A stretch of 12,286 bases of DNA from an uncultured Clostridia bacterium. Lineage in GTDB: Bacteria; Bacillota_A; Clostridia; Christensenellales; Aristaeellaceae. How positions within the stretch are numbered: position 1 is the stretch's first letter; each line of letters begins with the position of its first letter. Made by a program: the position numbers and the translations under genes. The notes below the pieces were generated by a model. That model saw only the letters and a list, made by a program, of their open reading frames with translations, ran no database searches and was not told the origin of the DNA. The stretch spans positions 1 to 12,286 of the forward strand of contig CAMJTZ010000046.1 of the NCBI GenBank assembly GCA_946408865.1, in the 5' to 3' direction. Positions 1 through 6,495 of the stretch are shown here, piece after piece.

Positions 1-681
1 GTCCACACCCTGGTAATCCTCCACGGCAACCCCGTTTTCCACAAGGATCGGACCAAAGCAGAAGGCATTGATGACTTTTACCCCGTCGATGACCTGCGGC
101 AGGGTGTCCCGTTTCGGGATGTGATAGACATGGAAGTCCCCGTTCTCGTCCACCAGGAGGATGTCCCGGTTTTTTCCCTTGAGTTTGTCCCAGTAGAAGG
201 TACCCTGACGAAGGAGATATCCGTCGTTCTGGCGGGTGATATAGTCCCCGTCGAAAGCCAGCACGGTGTTTTTGGTTGCGGCAATTTCTTCCGCGGACTT
301 ATCACGGTTCCTTCCTTCGAAAGTTACGCTCGGCGCTGTACGCAGCTGGGAAGCATGACCGATATGTACATCCGCGATCCAGGCAATGATGTTCCGGGTT
401 TTGCTTTTGCCGTAGTCGGGAGAGTAGGAGGTGACATCCTTCTCCGTGATCTCCACGCGGATGGTGGGATCGGAATAGGTGTTCTCATCCAGATAGCAGG
501 AATCCACGGGAATGCAGCCGGGGGAGAAATCGATCGGCAACGGGACGGAGATCAGCCCCACTTCCTCTTCTTCTTCCTCCTCAGCCAGGACGGCGGAGAC
601 AGAGAAGGGGAACAGGAAGGCGACAGCCAGGAAAGCCACAGACAAGAGCAGGGTAATTTTACCGGCGACGGATGATTTCAT
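1..681 (-). CDS. Secreted phosphodiester glycosidase (NAGPA-domain) protein, C-terminus missing
   Basis: The open frame reads leftward from ATG at 681 and leaves the window without a stop, so only the first 227 residues are seen. Residues 1-33 form a signal peptide: a basic start, a long hydrophobic core, and a probable cut near VSA or VLA. A run of seven glutamates follows (34-40). From about residue 85 the protein resembles the phosphodiester glycosidase family (NAGPA, formerly linked to exopolysaccharide synthesis). It has LAFDGDY at 141-147 where relatives usually read NGDY, a GYL-R-G segment at 154-160, and FGPILVENG at 209-217. Such proteins are thought to hydrolyse sugar-phosphodiester bonds outside the membrane; the substrate is unknown. 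An AAGGAG ribosome binding site lies about 11 bases upstream. It follows rpiB by 43 bases and probably shares its transcript. The family call is good, the function inferred. Confidence 0.8.
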   Translation of the reverse strand, partial: MKSSVAGKITLLLSVAFLAVAFLFPFSVSAVLAEEEEEEEVGLISVPLPIDFSPGCIPVDSCYLDENTYSDPTIRVEITEKDVTSYSPDYGKSKTRNIIAWIADVHIGHASQLRTAPSVTFEGRNRDKSAEEIAATKNTVLAFDGDYITRQNDGYLLRQGTFYWDKLKGKNRDILLVDENGDFHVYHIPKRDTLPQVIDGVKVINAFCFGPILVENGVAVEDYQGVD

Positions 682-724
682 ACGTGTACAAACTCCTTGT
701 CAGATCTGAATGAAGCGGCACGGA

Positions 725-1183
725 TCATTCCACTGTGAAAGTTCCGTTTTCAATGGCGGTAATCATATCCACACGGCGCTGGTGGCGGCCACCCTCAAAC
801 TCGGCGGTAAGCCAGTGGCGGGCGATCATTTTGGCCAGCTCGGTGCCGACGACGCGGGCGCCCATGGTCAGGATATTGCTGTTGTTATGCCGCTTGCTGA
901 GCTCCGCGCTGTATACGTCGCTGCAGGTACAGACGCGGATTCCCTTCACCTTGCCGGCAGCGATGCCGATGCCGATTCCGGTGCCGCAGATCAGGATGCC
1001 CCGGTCACATTCGCCGGAAGCAACAGCCTGCGCGGCCTTGAACCCCCAGACGGGATAATCATCATCCCGGTTGGCGGCGTCATAATTGCCGAAATCCTTC
1101 CATTCCAGCCCCATTTCATCCAGCATCTTCGCGATTTCCCCTTTCAGGGCAACCCCGGTATGGTCACAGGCGAGCGCGATCAT
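725..1183 (-). CDS. rpiB: Ribose-5-phosphate isomerase B
   Basis: This 152-residue protein is full length for RpiB (about 145-155 aa) and matches the family throughout. D7-H8 sit in the N-terminal ACDHTG motif. Cys66, in CGTGIGI, aligns with the catalytic base that opens and isomerises the sugar. H99 is in the HNNSN motif, and GARVVG (108-113) and EGGRHQRRV (130-138) are typical. RpiB is a cytoplasmic enzyme interconverting ribose 5-phosphate and ribulose 5-phosphate in the pentose phosphate pathway; some relatives act on allose 6-phosphate. The ATG has a GGAGG ribosome binding site a few bases upstream. It is the first gene of a minus-strand unit that continues into the secreted glycosidase. 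Its pentose product could feed the transketolase encoded further right, but that is inference. LacB-type galactose-6-phosphate isomerase is a less likely alternative. Confidence 0.95.
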   Translation of the reverse strand: MIALACDHTGVALKGEIAKMLDEMGLEWKDFGNYDAANRDDDYPVWGFKAAQAVASGECDRGILICGTGIGIGIAAGKVKGIRVCTCSDVYSAELSKRHNNSNILTMGARVVGTELAKMIARHWLTAEFEGGRHQRRVDMITAIENGTFTVE

Positions 1184-1209
1184 AACTTGTACCTCCTCCG
1201 TTCTGAAAG

Positions 1210-1238
1210 ATGACAGTCCTGTCTTTCTATGTTATAAT
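1210..1238 (+). promoter_or_regulatory. Sigma-A-type promoter for the metal ABC / azlCD operon
   Basis: The -35 box is ATGACA (1210-1215) and the -10 box is TATAAT (1233-1238), separated by 17 bases. A TG one base upstream of the -10 (1230-1231) makes it an extended -10. Transcription would start near 1245, giving a leader of about 30 bases before the AAGGAGG site at 1261-1267 and the ATG at 1277. Confidence 0.8.
1212..1223. promoter_or_regulatory. Short inverted repeat, possible operator
   Basis: GACAG and CTGTC flank a two-base centre. The repeat overlaps the -35 box of the rightward promoter and lies just after the expected start of the leftward one, so a bound protein could affect both. 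It does not match the Zur or MntR operators I know, and a 5-base arm can occur by chance. Confidence 0.25.
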
Positions 1239-1262
1239 ACGCCAATATTCGGCGAAATACAA
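1234..1262 (-). promoter_or_regulatory. Divergent promoter for rpiB sharing the -10 region
   Basis: Read on the minus strand, the -35 box is TTGTAT (plus positions 1257-1262) and the -10 box is TATTAT (plus 1234-1239), 17 bases apart. The -10 overlaps the rightward TATAAT by five bases. Transcription would start near 1227 and give a leader of about 44 bases to rpiB. It is weaker than the rightward promoter by consensus. Confidence 0.55.
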
Positions 1263-1276
1263 GGAGGCCGCTGACG

Positions 1277-2020
1277 ATGCTACACCATTGCGCGCTGTGC
1301 CATATCGACCTGGACCGGATTTCCGTCCGGCGGGGCGGGCAGGTCCTGCTGCAGGATGTGTCCATGCATATCCACTGCGGACAGCTGACGGTACTGATCG
1401 GCCAGAACGGCGCGGGAAAGACCACGCTGATCCGGGCACTGCTGGGCCAGATTCCGCACGGAGGCATGATCCGGCATGTGGACAGCCACGGGCTCGACAT
1501 CCCGCATCTGCGGACGGGGTATGTGCCCCAGGTGCTGCAGTTCGACCGGGAAATGCCCCTGACGGTGCAGGATTACCTGGCGGCTTCCATGACGAAACGT
1601 CCCGTATGGACCGGCGTGGGGAAAAAGACCCGTGAAAAAGTGAAACAGGCGCTGGCGGATGTGGATGCGGCGGAGCTGGCGGACCGCCCGCTGGGCCGCT
1701 GCTCCGGCGGAGAACTGCAGCGGGTGCTGCTGGCGCTGGCGCTGCAGCCTGCACCGGACCTGCTGGTGCTCGACGAGCCGGTGAGCGGCATCGACCGTAA
1801 CGGCCTGCGGATGTTCCTCGATACGCTGATCGAGCTGCGGCGGACGCGCCATATGGCGATTCTGCTGGTGAGCCACGATCTGCGGTTTGTACGTGAATAC
1901 GCGGATCATGTGGTGCTGCTTGAAAAATCCGTGCTGACCCAGGGAACGCCGGGCGAAGTGTTTTCATCGCCTGAATTCACCTCCGTATTCGGCACCGGGG
2001 AAGAGGAGGCGGACGACTGA
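1277..2020 (+). CDS. Metal-type ABC transporter ATP-binding protein (ZnuC/MntB-like)
   Basis: A 247-residue ABC ATPase that powers an importer from the cytoplasmic side. Walker A is GQNGAGKTT (42-50), the Q-loop is in YVPQ, the signature is CSGGE (142-146, with Cys replacing the usual Leu), Walker B is LLVLDE (162-167) with catalytic Glu167, and the switch His is H200 in VSHD. Length, sequence style and the following permease fit the zinc/manganese/iron (ABC-3) group. The N-terminus is rich in possible metal ligands (H3, H4, C5, C8, H9), with H31, H33 and C34 further on. The ATG is preceded by AAGGAGG nine bases upstream. Its stop overlaps the permease start as TGATG, so the two are translationally coupled. 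Zinc or manganese is the likely cargo, but sequence alone does not choose between them. Confidence 0.85.
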   Translation: MLHHCALCHIDLDRISVRRGGQVLLQDVSMHIHCGQLTVLIGQNGAGKTTLIRALLGQIPHGGMIRHVDSHGLDIPHLRTGYVPQVLQFDREMPLTVQDYLAASMTKRPVWTGVGKKTREKVKQALADVDAAELADRPLGRCSGGELQRVLLALALQPAPDLLVLDEPVSGIDRNGLRMFLDTLIELRRTRHMAILLVSHDLRFVREYADHVVLLEKSVLTQGTPGEVFSSPEFTSVFGTGEEEADD

Positions 2021-2859
2021 TGGACGGTATTTACAGCATCCTGAACGCGATTCTGCCTATGGAAGCTTACCAGTTCACCTTCATGAAGAACGCGCTGCTG
2101 GCCGTGCTGCTGCTGACGCCGCTGCTGGGACTGCTGGGCACGATGGCGGTGAACCACCAGATGGCCTTCTTCTCCGACGCGCTGGGCCATTCGGCCCTGA
2201 CCGGTATCGGCCTGGGCATCATCCTGGGCCTGCGGAACGATCTGCTGGCGATGCTGATCTTCGGCGTGGTATGGGCGATCATGATCTGCCTGATCAAGCA
2301 GTCCGGCTCCGCTTCCACGGATACGATCATCTCCGTCTTTTCCTCGACGTCCATTGCGGCAGGACTGCTGATCCTCGCGCGCGGCGGACAGTTTGCGAAA
2401 TATTCCTCCCTGCTGATCGGCGACATCCTGGCTGTGACGCCGCAGGACCTGCTGTATCTGCTGATCGCGCTGGCTGTGACGCTGGTGCTGTGGGTGATCC
2501 TGTACAACGCGCTGCTGATGACGAGCGTGGATCCGTTCCTTGCCCGGAGCCGGGGCATTCCGACCCGCCTGATTGAGTGCGGATTCGTGGTGCTGGTCGC
2601 GCTGGCGGTTATGCTGTCCATCCGGTGGGTGGGCGTGCTGCTGATCAATGCGCTGCTGATTCTGCCGGCCGCTGCCGGACGGAACCTGGCACGAACCAGC
2701 CGGAGCCACGCGGGATGGTCTGTCGGGATCGCGCTGGTAAGCGGACTGACCGGACTGACGGTATCCTATTATCTGGACACAAGCGCCGGCGCAACGATTG
2801 TGCTGGTCTCCGCGGTGTTCTATGCGGCAAGTCTGCTGATACGGAGTATTCGGAAATGA
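2020..2859 (+). CDS. Metal ABC transporter permease (ABC-3 family, ZnuB-like)
   Basis: This 279-residue, very hydrophobic protein has about eight membrane segments. FFSDALGHSALTGIGLG (about residues 50-66) and LLINALLILPAAAGRN (about 207-222) are typical of the ZnuB/MntC permease family, which forms the channel for zinc, manganese or iron uptake. It pairs with the ATPase immediately upstream, sharing one base (TGATG). A partner substrate-binding lipoprotein, normally the third gene of such operons, is absent here. The end overlaps azlC as ATGA, so all four genes of this unit are linked by overlapping stop and start codons. Family membership is secure; the metal is not. Confidence 0.9.
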   Translation: MDGIYSILNAILPMEAYQFTFMKNALLAVLLLTPLLGLLGTMAVNHQMAFFSDALGHSALTGIGLGIILGLRNDLLAMLIFGVVWAIMICLIKQSGSASTDTIISVFSSTSIAAGLLILARGGQFAKYSSLLIGDILAVTPQDLLYLLIALAVTLVLWVILYNALLMTSVDPFLARSRGIPTRLIECGFVVLVALAVMLSIRWVGVLLINALLILPAAAGRNLARTSRSHAGWSVGIALVSGLTGLTVSYYLDTSAGATIVLVSAVFYAASLLIRSIRK

Positions 2860-3590
2860 GAGGGAATCGTGATTTCACACGCCGGATGGCGTGGAAGGGC
2901 CTGCGGGACGGGCTGCCCATCGGCCTTGGATATTTCGCAGTGGCGTTTTCCCTGGGGATCACGGCACGGGGCGCGGGCGTCAGCCCGCTGCAGGGCTGGG
3001 TGGCCAGCATCCTGAACCATGCCTCGGCCGGGGAATACGCTCTGTATGCGCTGATCGGCGCTCACGCCGCGGCATGGGAAACGGCCGCGGTCATCTTTGT
3101 GACCAATATGCGCTACCTGCTGATGAGCGCGGCGCTGAGCCAGAAAATGGCCCCGAAAGCAGGATTCCTGCGGCGGCTGGGTACCGGATTCTGCATCACG
3201 GATGAAATTTTCGGCCTGGCGGTGGCGCAGCCCGGCGCGGTTTCCTGTACGTATCTTTGGACCGCATTTGTCCTGGCGGATCTGATGTGGGCCGGCGGTA
3301 CGCTGTGCGGTATCCTGGCGGGGAATGTACTGCCGCCGAACGTGGTGACCGCGCTGAGCGTCGCCATCTACGGCATGTTCCTTGCGATTATCATCCCGCC
3401 GGTCCGGAAGAACCGGATTCTGTTCGGTTTGATTCTGGCAGCCTTTGCGTGCAGTTTCGCCTTCAGCCGGCTGCTGCCTTCCCTGTCGGAAGGGATGCGG
3501 ACAATTATTCTGACCGTCGGACTTTCCGCAGGCGCGGCGCTGCTCTTCCCCCGGAAGGATGAAGAAGACGGGAAGGAGGCGAAAGCATGA
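2856..3590 (+). CDS. azlC: AzlC family branched-chain amino acid exporter, large subunit
   Basis: The protein has 244 residues if started at ATG 2856. The frame stays open further upstream, but that part is a shadow of the permease gene, and 2856 gives both family-like length and an ATGA overlap with the previous stop. The N-terminal GLRDGLPIGLGYFAVAFSLG (about 14-33) and the later FVTNMRYLLMSAAL are typical of AzlC, as are the several hydrophobic segments. AzlC works with the small protein AzlD in the membrane to export branched-chain amino acids; in Bacillus the pair was found through resistance to 4-azaleucine. The C-terminal tail is charged (KDEEDGKEAK). Its close coupling to a metal transporter is unusual. 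Confidence 0.9.
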   Translation: MRGNRDFTRRMAWKGLRDGLPIGLGYFAVAFSLGITARGAGVSPLQGWVASILNHASAGEYALYALIGAHAAAWETAAVIFVTNMRYLLMSAALSQKMAPKAGFLRRLGTGFCITDEIFGLAVAQPGAVSCTYLWTAFVLADLMWAGGTLCGILAGNVLPPNVVTALSVAIYGMFLAIIIPPVRKNRILFGLILAAFACSFAFSRLLPSLSEGMRTIILTVGLSAGAALLFPRKDEEDGKEAKA

Positions 3591-3898
3591 GCAGCAGTGA
3601 AATCTGGATTACGATCCTGGTCGGAGCGGGCGTCAGCCTGCTGGTGCGCGCGCTGCCGCTGACGCTGATCCGCCGGCCGATCCGGAACCGGTTTATCCGT
3701 TCGTTTCTTTTTTATGTACCGTACGCGACGCTGGCGGTGATGACCTTCCCGGCGATGATTGACGCTGCGGCGCATCCCGCCGCGGGCATTGCCGCCCTGG
3801 CAGCCGGCGCGGTTGCCGCATGGTACGGGCTGGGGCTGTTCCCGGTGGCGATTATCACGTGCGCGGTGGAATTCCTGGCCGGGCTGATCCCTGCCTGA
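3587..3898 (+). CDS. azlD: AzlD family small subunit of branched-chain amino acid exporter
   Basis: This 103-residue membrane protein is the usual AzlD length. It has about four hydrophobic segments and the family pattern of VRALPLTLIRRP near the start (about 21-32), then FLFYVPYATLAVMTFPAM (about 41-58). Its ATG overlaps the azlC stop as ATGA, with GGAGG about 10 bases upstream inside azlC. AzlD is needed with AzlC for export and is not known to act alone. It is the last gene of the operon: an intrinsic terminator begins 38 bases after its stop. Confidence 0.9.
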   Translation: MSSSEIWITILVGAGVSLLVRALPLTLIRRPIRNRFIRSFLFYVPYATLAVMTFPAMIDAAAHPAAGIAALAAGAVAAWYGLGLFPVAIITCAVEFLAGLIPA

Positions 3899-3936
3899 AA
3901 AAAGAGAACGCCGGCAATCCAAAGAAAAACCTTCAG

Positions 3937-3970
3937 ACGGTTCGCGCGGAAGCGCGGGCCGTTTTTCTTT
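3937..3970 (+). terminator. Strong intrinsic terminator after azlD
   Basis: An 11-bp stem (3937-3947 with 3952-3962, including two G-U pairs) is closed by a GGAA tetraloop and followed by TTTT, C, TTT. It ends the azlD transcript. The last T bases also belong to the -35 box of the next promoter. Confidence 0.9.
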
Positions 3971-3996
3971 ACAAGCCCGGATCAAACGGGTATAAT
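3968..3996 (+). promoter_or_regulatory. Sigma-A-type promoter for parA and downstream genes
   Basis: TTTACA (3968-3973) and TATAAT (3991-3996) are exactly 17 bases apart. The start would be near 4003, leaving a leader of about 40 bases with an AAGGAG site at 4031-4036. It is the only convincing promoter seen for the run of genes to 11805. Confidence 0.85.
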
Positions 3997-4041
3997 ATAC
4001 AAGTATTTTTATGCCCTCACGGGAGGACAGAAGGAGTACTC

Positions 4042-4812
4042 ATGGGAAAGATTATTGCGATTGCGAACCAGAAGGGCGGCGTCGGAAAGACCACAACTGC
4101 CGTCAATCTTTCCGCTGCGCTGGCGGAAGCCGGGAAAAAAGTACTGATGGCGGACCTGGATCCCCAGGGGAATACCACCAGCGGCCTCGGCGGCCGGGTG
4201 AACGAGCGGAATTCCATCTATGACGCAATGATGGGACGCACCTCCCTGACGTCCTGCATACAGCATACGGAGATGAAGAAACTGAATCTGCTCGGGTCCG
4301 ATATCCGCCTGGCAGCGGCGGAAGTTGAGCTGGTCAACGCGGAAGACCGCGAATTCTACCTGAAGAAGCTGCTGGGCCCGGTGCGGGATGAATACGACTT
4401 CATCTTTGTGGACTGTCCGCCGAGTCTGAGTCTGCTGACGCTGAACGCGCTTGCCGCAGCGGACACGGTACTGGTACCGATCCAGTGCGAATATTACGCG
4501 CTGGAGGGCGTCACCAGCCTGATGAGCACGATCCAGCGCGTGAAACGGACATTCAATCCGCGGCTGGAGATCGAAGGCATCCTCCTGACGATGCTGGACG
4601 GGCGGACGAACCTGGGACTGCAGGTTGTCGACCAGGTGAAGAAGCATTTCCGCAAGGAAGTTTTTGCCACGATGATTCCGCGGAACGTGCGCCTGGGCGA
4701 GGCACCCAGCCACGGACAGCCGATCTGCCTGTATGACCCGAAGAGCACCGGAGCCATGGCATACGAGGCACTGGCCAAAGAAGTGATTGCCCGGAACAGG
4801 AAAAAGAAGTAA
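4042..4812 (+). CDS. parA: Chromosome partitioning ATPase ParA (Soj)
   Basis: With ATG 4042 the protein has 256 residues, the usual Soj length. The start is set by AAGGAG five bases upstream and by the conserved opening MGKIIAIANQKGGVGKTT; the longer open frame upstream crosses the promoter and terminator and is not coding. The deviant Walker A KGGVGKTT spans 11-18, LDPQGN follows near residue 38, and the Walker B region is VDCPPSL starting at 123. ParA-type ATPases bind DNA non-specifically when ATP-bound and, stimulated by ParB, help separate replication origins; Soj also affects DnaA. It is followed by parB after 23 bases. MinD is excluded because no C-terminal amphipathic membrane helix is seen and parB is adjacent. 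Confidence 0.95.
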   Translation: MGKIIAIANQKGGVGKTTTAVNLSAALAEAGKKVLMADLDPQGNTTSGLGGRVNERNSIYDAMMGRTSLTSCIQHTEMKKLNLLGSDIRLAAAEVELVNAEDREFYLKKLLGPVRDEYDFIFVDCPPSLSLLTLNALAAADTVLVPIQCEYYALEGVTSLMSTIQRVKRTFNPRLEIEGILLTMLDGRTNLGLQVVDQVKKHFRKEVFATMIPRNVRLGEAPSHGQPICLYDPKSTGAMAYEALAKEVIARNRKKK

Positions 4813-4835
4813 CGTACAGATTGGAGAACAGACCA

Positions 4836-5699
4836 ATGCCGAAGAAAACGCACGGGCTGGGACGCGGCCTGGACTCCCTGTTCGCCGGAACAACCGAGGA
4901 ATGGGGCGCCAGCATTCAGGAAATTCCCGTGGGGGAACTGGACCCGAATCCGGAACAACCCCGCAAGACATTTGATGACGAAAGCATCGCCCAGCTCGCC
5001 GGGAGCATCCGCGACCAGGGCGTGCTGCAGCCGCTGCTGGTCACAGCCACGAGCGGCGGAAGATACCGGATTATTGCGGGCGAGCGAAGATACCGGGCCG
5101 GAAGGATGGCGGGACTCGAAACGCTGCCCTGTATTGTAAAGGATATCGACGCGGTACGGCAGATGGAGATTGCACTGATTGAAAATCTGCAGCGGGAAGA
5201 CCTGAATCCGATGGAAGCCGCGAAAGGCGTGAACGCGCTGATGAAGCAGTGCGGCTATACGCAGGAAAAGGTCAGCGCCCGGCTGGGCAAAAGCCGCCCG
5301 GCGGTGGCAAACCTGCTGCGGCTGCTGTCGCTGCCGGATGAAGTTACCGAAATGGTGCGCGACGGCCGGCTGAGCGCGGGACACGCGCGGGTGCTGGCGG
5401 GACTGGACAGCAGGGAAGAGCAGCTGCGTCTGGCCCGGATTGCCGCCGAAGAGGGAATGAGCGTGCGCAGGCTGGAACAGATCGCATCGGCTGCGAAACC
5501 GAAAAAGTCCTCCGCAAAGCGCAGGACGCCGGAACTGCCGGCGGAACTGAACGAGCTGCAGGACAAGATCCGGGCGAAGACCGGACTGAAGAGCACGCTG
5601 ACGGGCAGCATCTCCAAAGGGAAAATCGTGCTGCAGTATTCGAGCCGGGACGAGCTCGAACGGTTCAACGAGATGATGGATCTCATCAGTGAACAGTAA
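4836..5699 (+). CDS. parB: Chromosome partitioning protein ParB (Spo0J)
   Basis: A 287-residue ParB. I chose ATG 4836 over the in-frame TTG at 4821: TTGGAG at 4821-4826 then acts as a ribosome binding site nine bases upstream, and the protein begins MPKKTHGLGRGLDSLF, as relatives do. Residues 27-120 form the ParB/CTPase domain, with GERRYRA (82-88) and ENLQRED (116-122). A helix-turn-helix for parS binding lies near 139-160, followed by the linker and a C-terminal dimerisation domain (about 235-287). ParB loads at parS sites, spreads as a CTP-dependent clamp and recruits condensin; it also stimulates ParA. I saw no copy of the standard parS 16-mer in the window. Noc is less likely given the ParA neighbour. 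Confidence 0.95.
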   Translation: MPKKTHGLGRGLDSLFAGTTEEWGASIQEIPVGELDPNPEQPRKTFDDESIAQLAGSIRDQGVLQPLLVTATSGGRYRIIAGERRYRAGRMAGLETLPCIVKDIDAVRQMEIALIENLQREDLNPMEAAKGVNALMKQCGYTQEKVSARLGKSRPAVANLLRLLSLPDEVTEMVRDGRLSAGHARVLAGLDSREEQLRLARIAAEEGMSVRRLEQIASAAKPKKSSAKRRTPELPAELNELQDKIRAKTGLKSTLTGSISKGKIVLQYSSRDELERFNEMMDLISEQ

Positions 5700-5728
5700 C
5701 CGGCACCCTGCGCGGAGGATTTCACGGA

Positions 5729-5759
5729 AGGCCGGGTCTGAAAACGACGGCCTGTTTTC
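5729..5759 (+). terminator. Weak hairpin with T run after parB, possible partial terminator
   Basis: AGGCCG (5729-5734) can pair with CGGCCT (5748-5753) around a 13-base loop, followed by GTTTTC. An alternative fold pairs GAAAAC (5740-5745) with GTTTTC (5754-5759). Either could reduce read-through from parAB into the sugar transferase gene. The stem is short and the T run only four bases. Confidence 0.35.
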
Positions 5760-5783
5760 GGCCGGACGGAAAGAGGGAGTTTG

Positions 5784-6470
5784 ATGGGAAAGACGGAGAT
5801 GCCCAAGATGCCTTACTGGGACGGGCCGCTTTCGCATCCATTCTACAGCAAGGTGGTCAAGCGGGTGCTGGACTTTCTGCTGGCTTTGATTCTGCTGGTA
5901 CCGGGGCTTCTGATGATGCTTCCCCTGGCGGTGTGGGTGAAGCTGGATTCGGAAGGGCCGGTGCTTTACAAGGCCGTCCGCGGCGGTTATCACAACCAGC
6001 CTTTCCGGATCTGGAAATTCCGGAGCATGGTGGTGGACGCGGACAAGACCGGCGGATGCACCGCCAAGAATGACGCGCGGGTGACCCGGGCAGGAAGGAT
6101 CATGCGCCGGCTGAAGCTGGACGAACTGCCGCAGCTGTTCAACATCCTGAAGGGGGATATGAGCTTTGTCGGGCCGCGGCCTGAACTGCTGCTGTATACG
6201 GAGCAGTATACGGAGGAACAGCAGTGCATCCTGTGGGTGCGGCCGGGCGTGACGGACCGCAGCAGCATCGTCTATATCGCGCAGGATGAGATCGTCGGGG
6301 AAGAAGATCCCGTCGCCAATTTCGAGAAGCTGATCCTGCCGGAGAAAAACCGGCTGCGGGTGGAATACGCGAAGACCCAGAGCTTCCCGCTGGATTGCCG
6401 CCTGATGCTGGAGACGATCAAAGGCGTGTTCGGCAAGGCGGAGGACATGGCGAAGGAACGGCGGCAGTGA
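5784..6470 (+). CDS. Membrane sugar-1-phosphate transferase (bacterial sugar transferase family)
   Basis: A 228-residue monotopic phosphoglycosyl transferase of the small (PglC/EpsL) type. It moves a sugar phosphate from a nucleotide sugar to undecaprenyl phosphate, the first membrane step of capsule, exopolysaccharide or glycoprotein assembly. One hydrophobic segment (about 28-52, with Pro40) precedes KFRSM (78-82), the catalytic Asp-Glu pair D113-E114 in KLDELPQL, the adjoining GDMSFVGPRPEL (124-135), and RPGVT (153-157). The segment YKAVRGG (62-68) departs from the usual Q-R-x-G wording. The start is ATG 5784, with GGGAG four bases upstream; a TTG one codon earlier is too close to that site. 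It begins a glycopolymer-like gene set behind parAB. The donor sugar cannot be read from the sequence. Confidence 0.9.
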   Translation: MGKTEMPKMPYWDGPLSHPFYSKVVKRVLDFLLALILLVPGLLMMLPLAVWVKLDSEGPVLYKAVRGGYHNQPFRIWKFRSMVVDADKTGGCTAKNDARVTRAGRIMRRLKLDELPQLFNILKGDMSFVGPRPELLLYTEQYTEEQQCILWVRPGVTDRSSIVYIAQDEIVGEEDPVANFEKLILPEKNRLRVEYAKTQSFPLDCRLMLETIKGVFGKAEDMAKERRQ

Positions 6471-6495
6471 TTCATTATGAGTTGGGAGTAGCCCT

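Noticed and set aside
121..675. Plus-strand open frame of 184 codons opposite the secreted glycosidase gene
   Set aside because: It is antisense to a frame with a clear signal peptide and family motifs, and its own product has no recognisable pattern.
2577..2855. A 93-residue N-terminal extension of AzlC
   Set aside because: It lies wholly inside the permease gene in another frame and lacks hydrophobic or family character; ATG 2856 gives normal length and an ATGA overlap.
3820..4041. A 74-residue N-terminal extension of ParA
   Set aside because: It would cross azlD, the terminator and the parA promoter; the conserved ParA N-terminus begins at 4042.
4821..4835. TTG start for ParB
   Set aside because: TTGGAG at this place works better as the ribosome binding site for ATG 4836, and relatives begin with the short basic GLGRGL leader.
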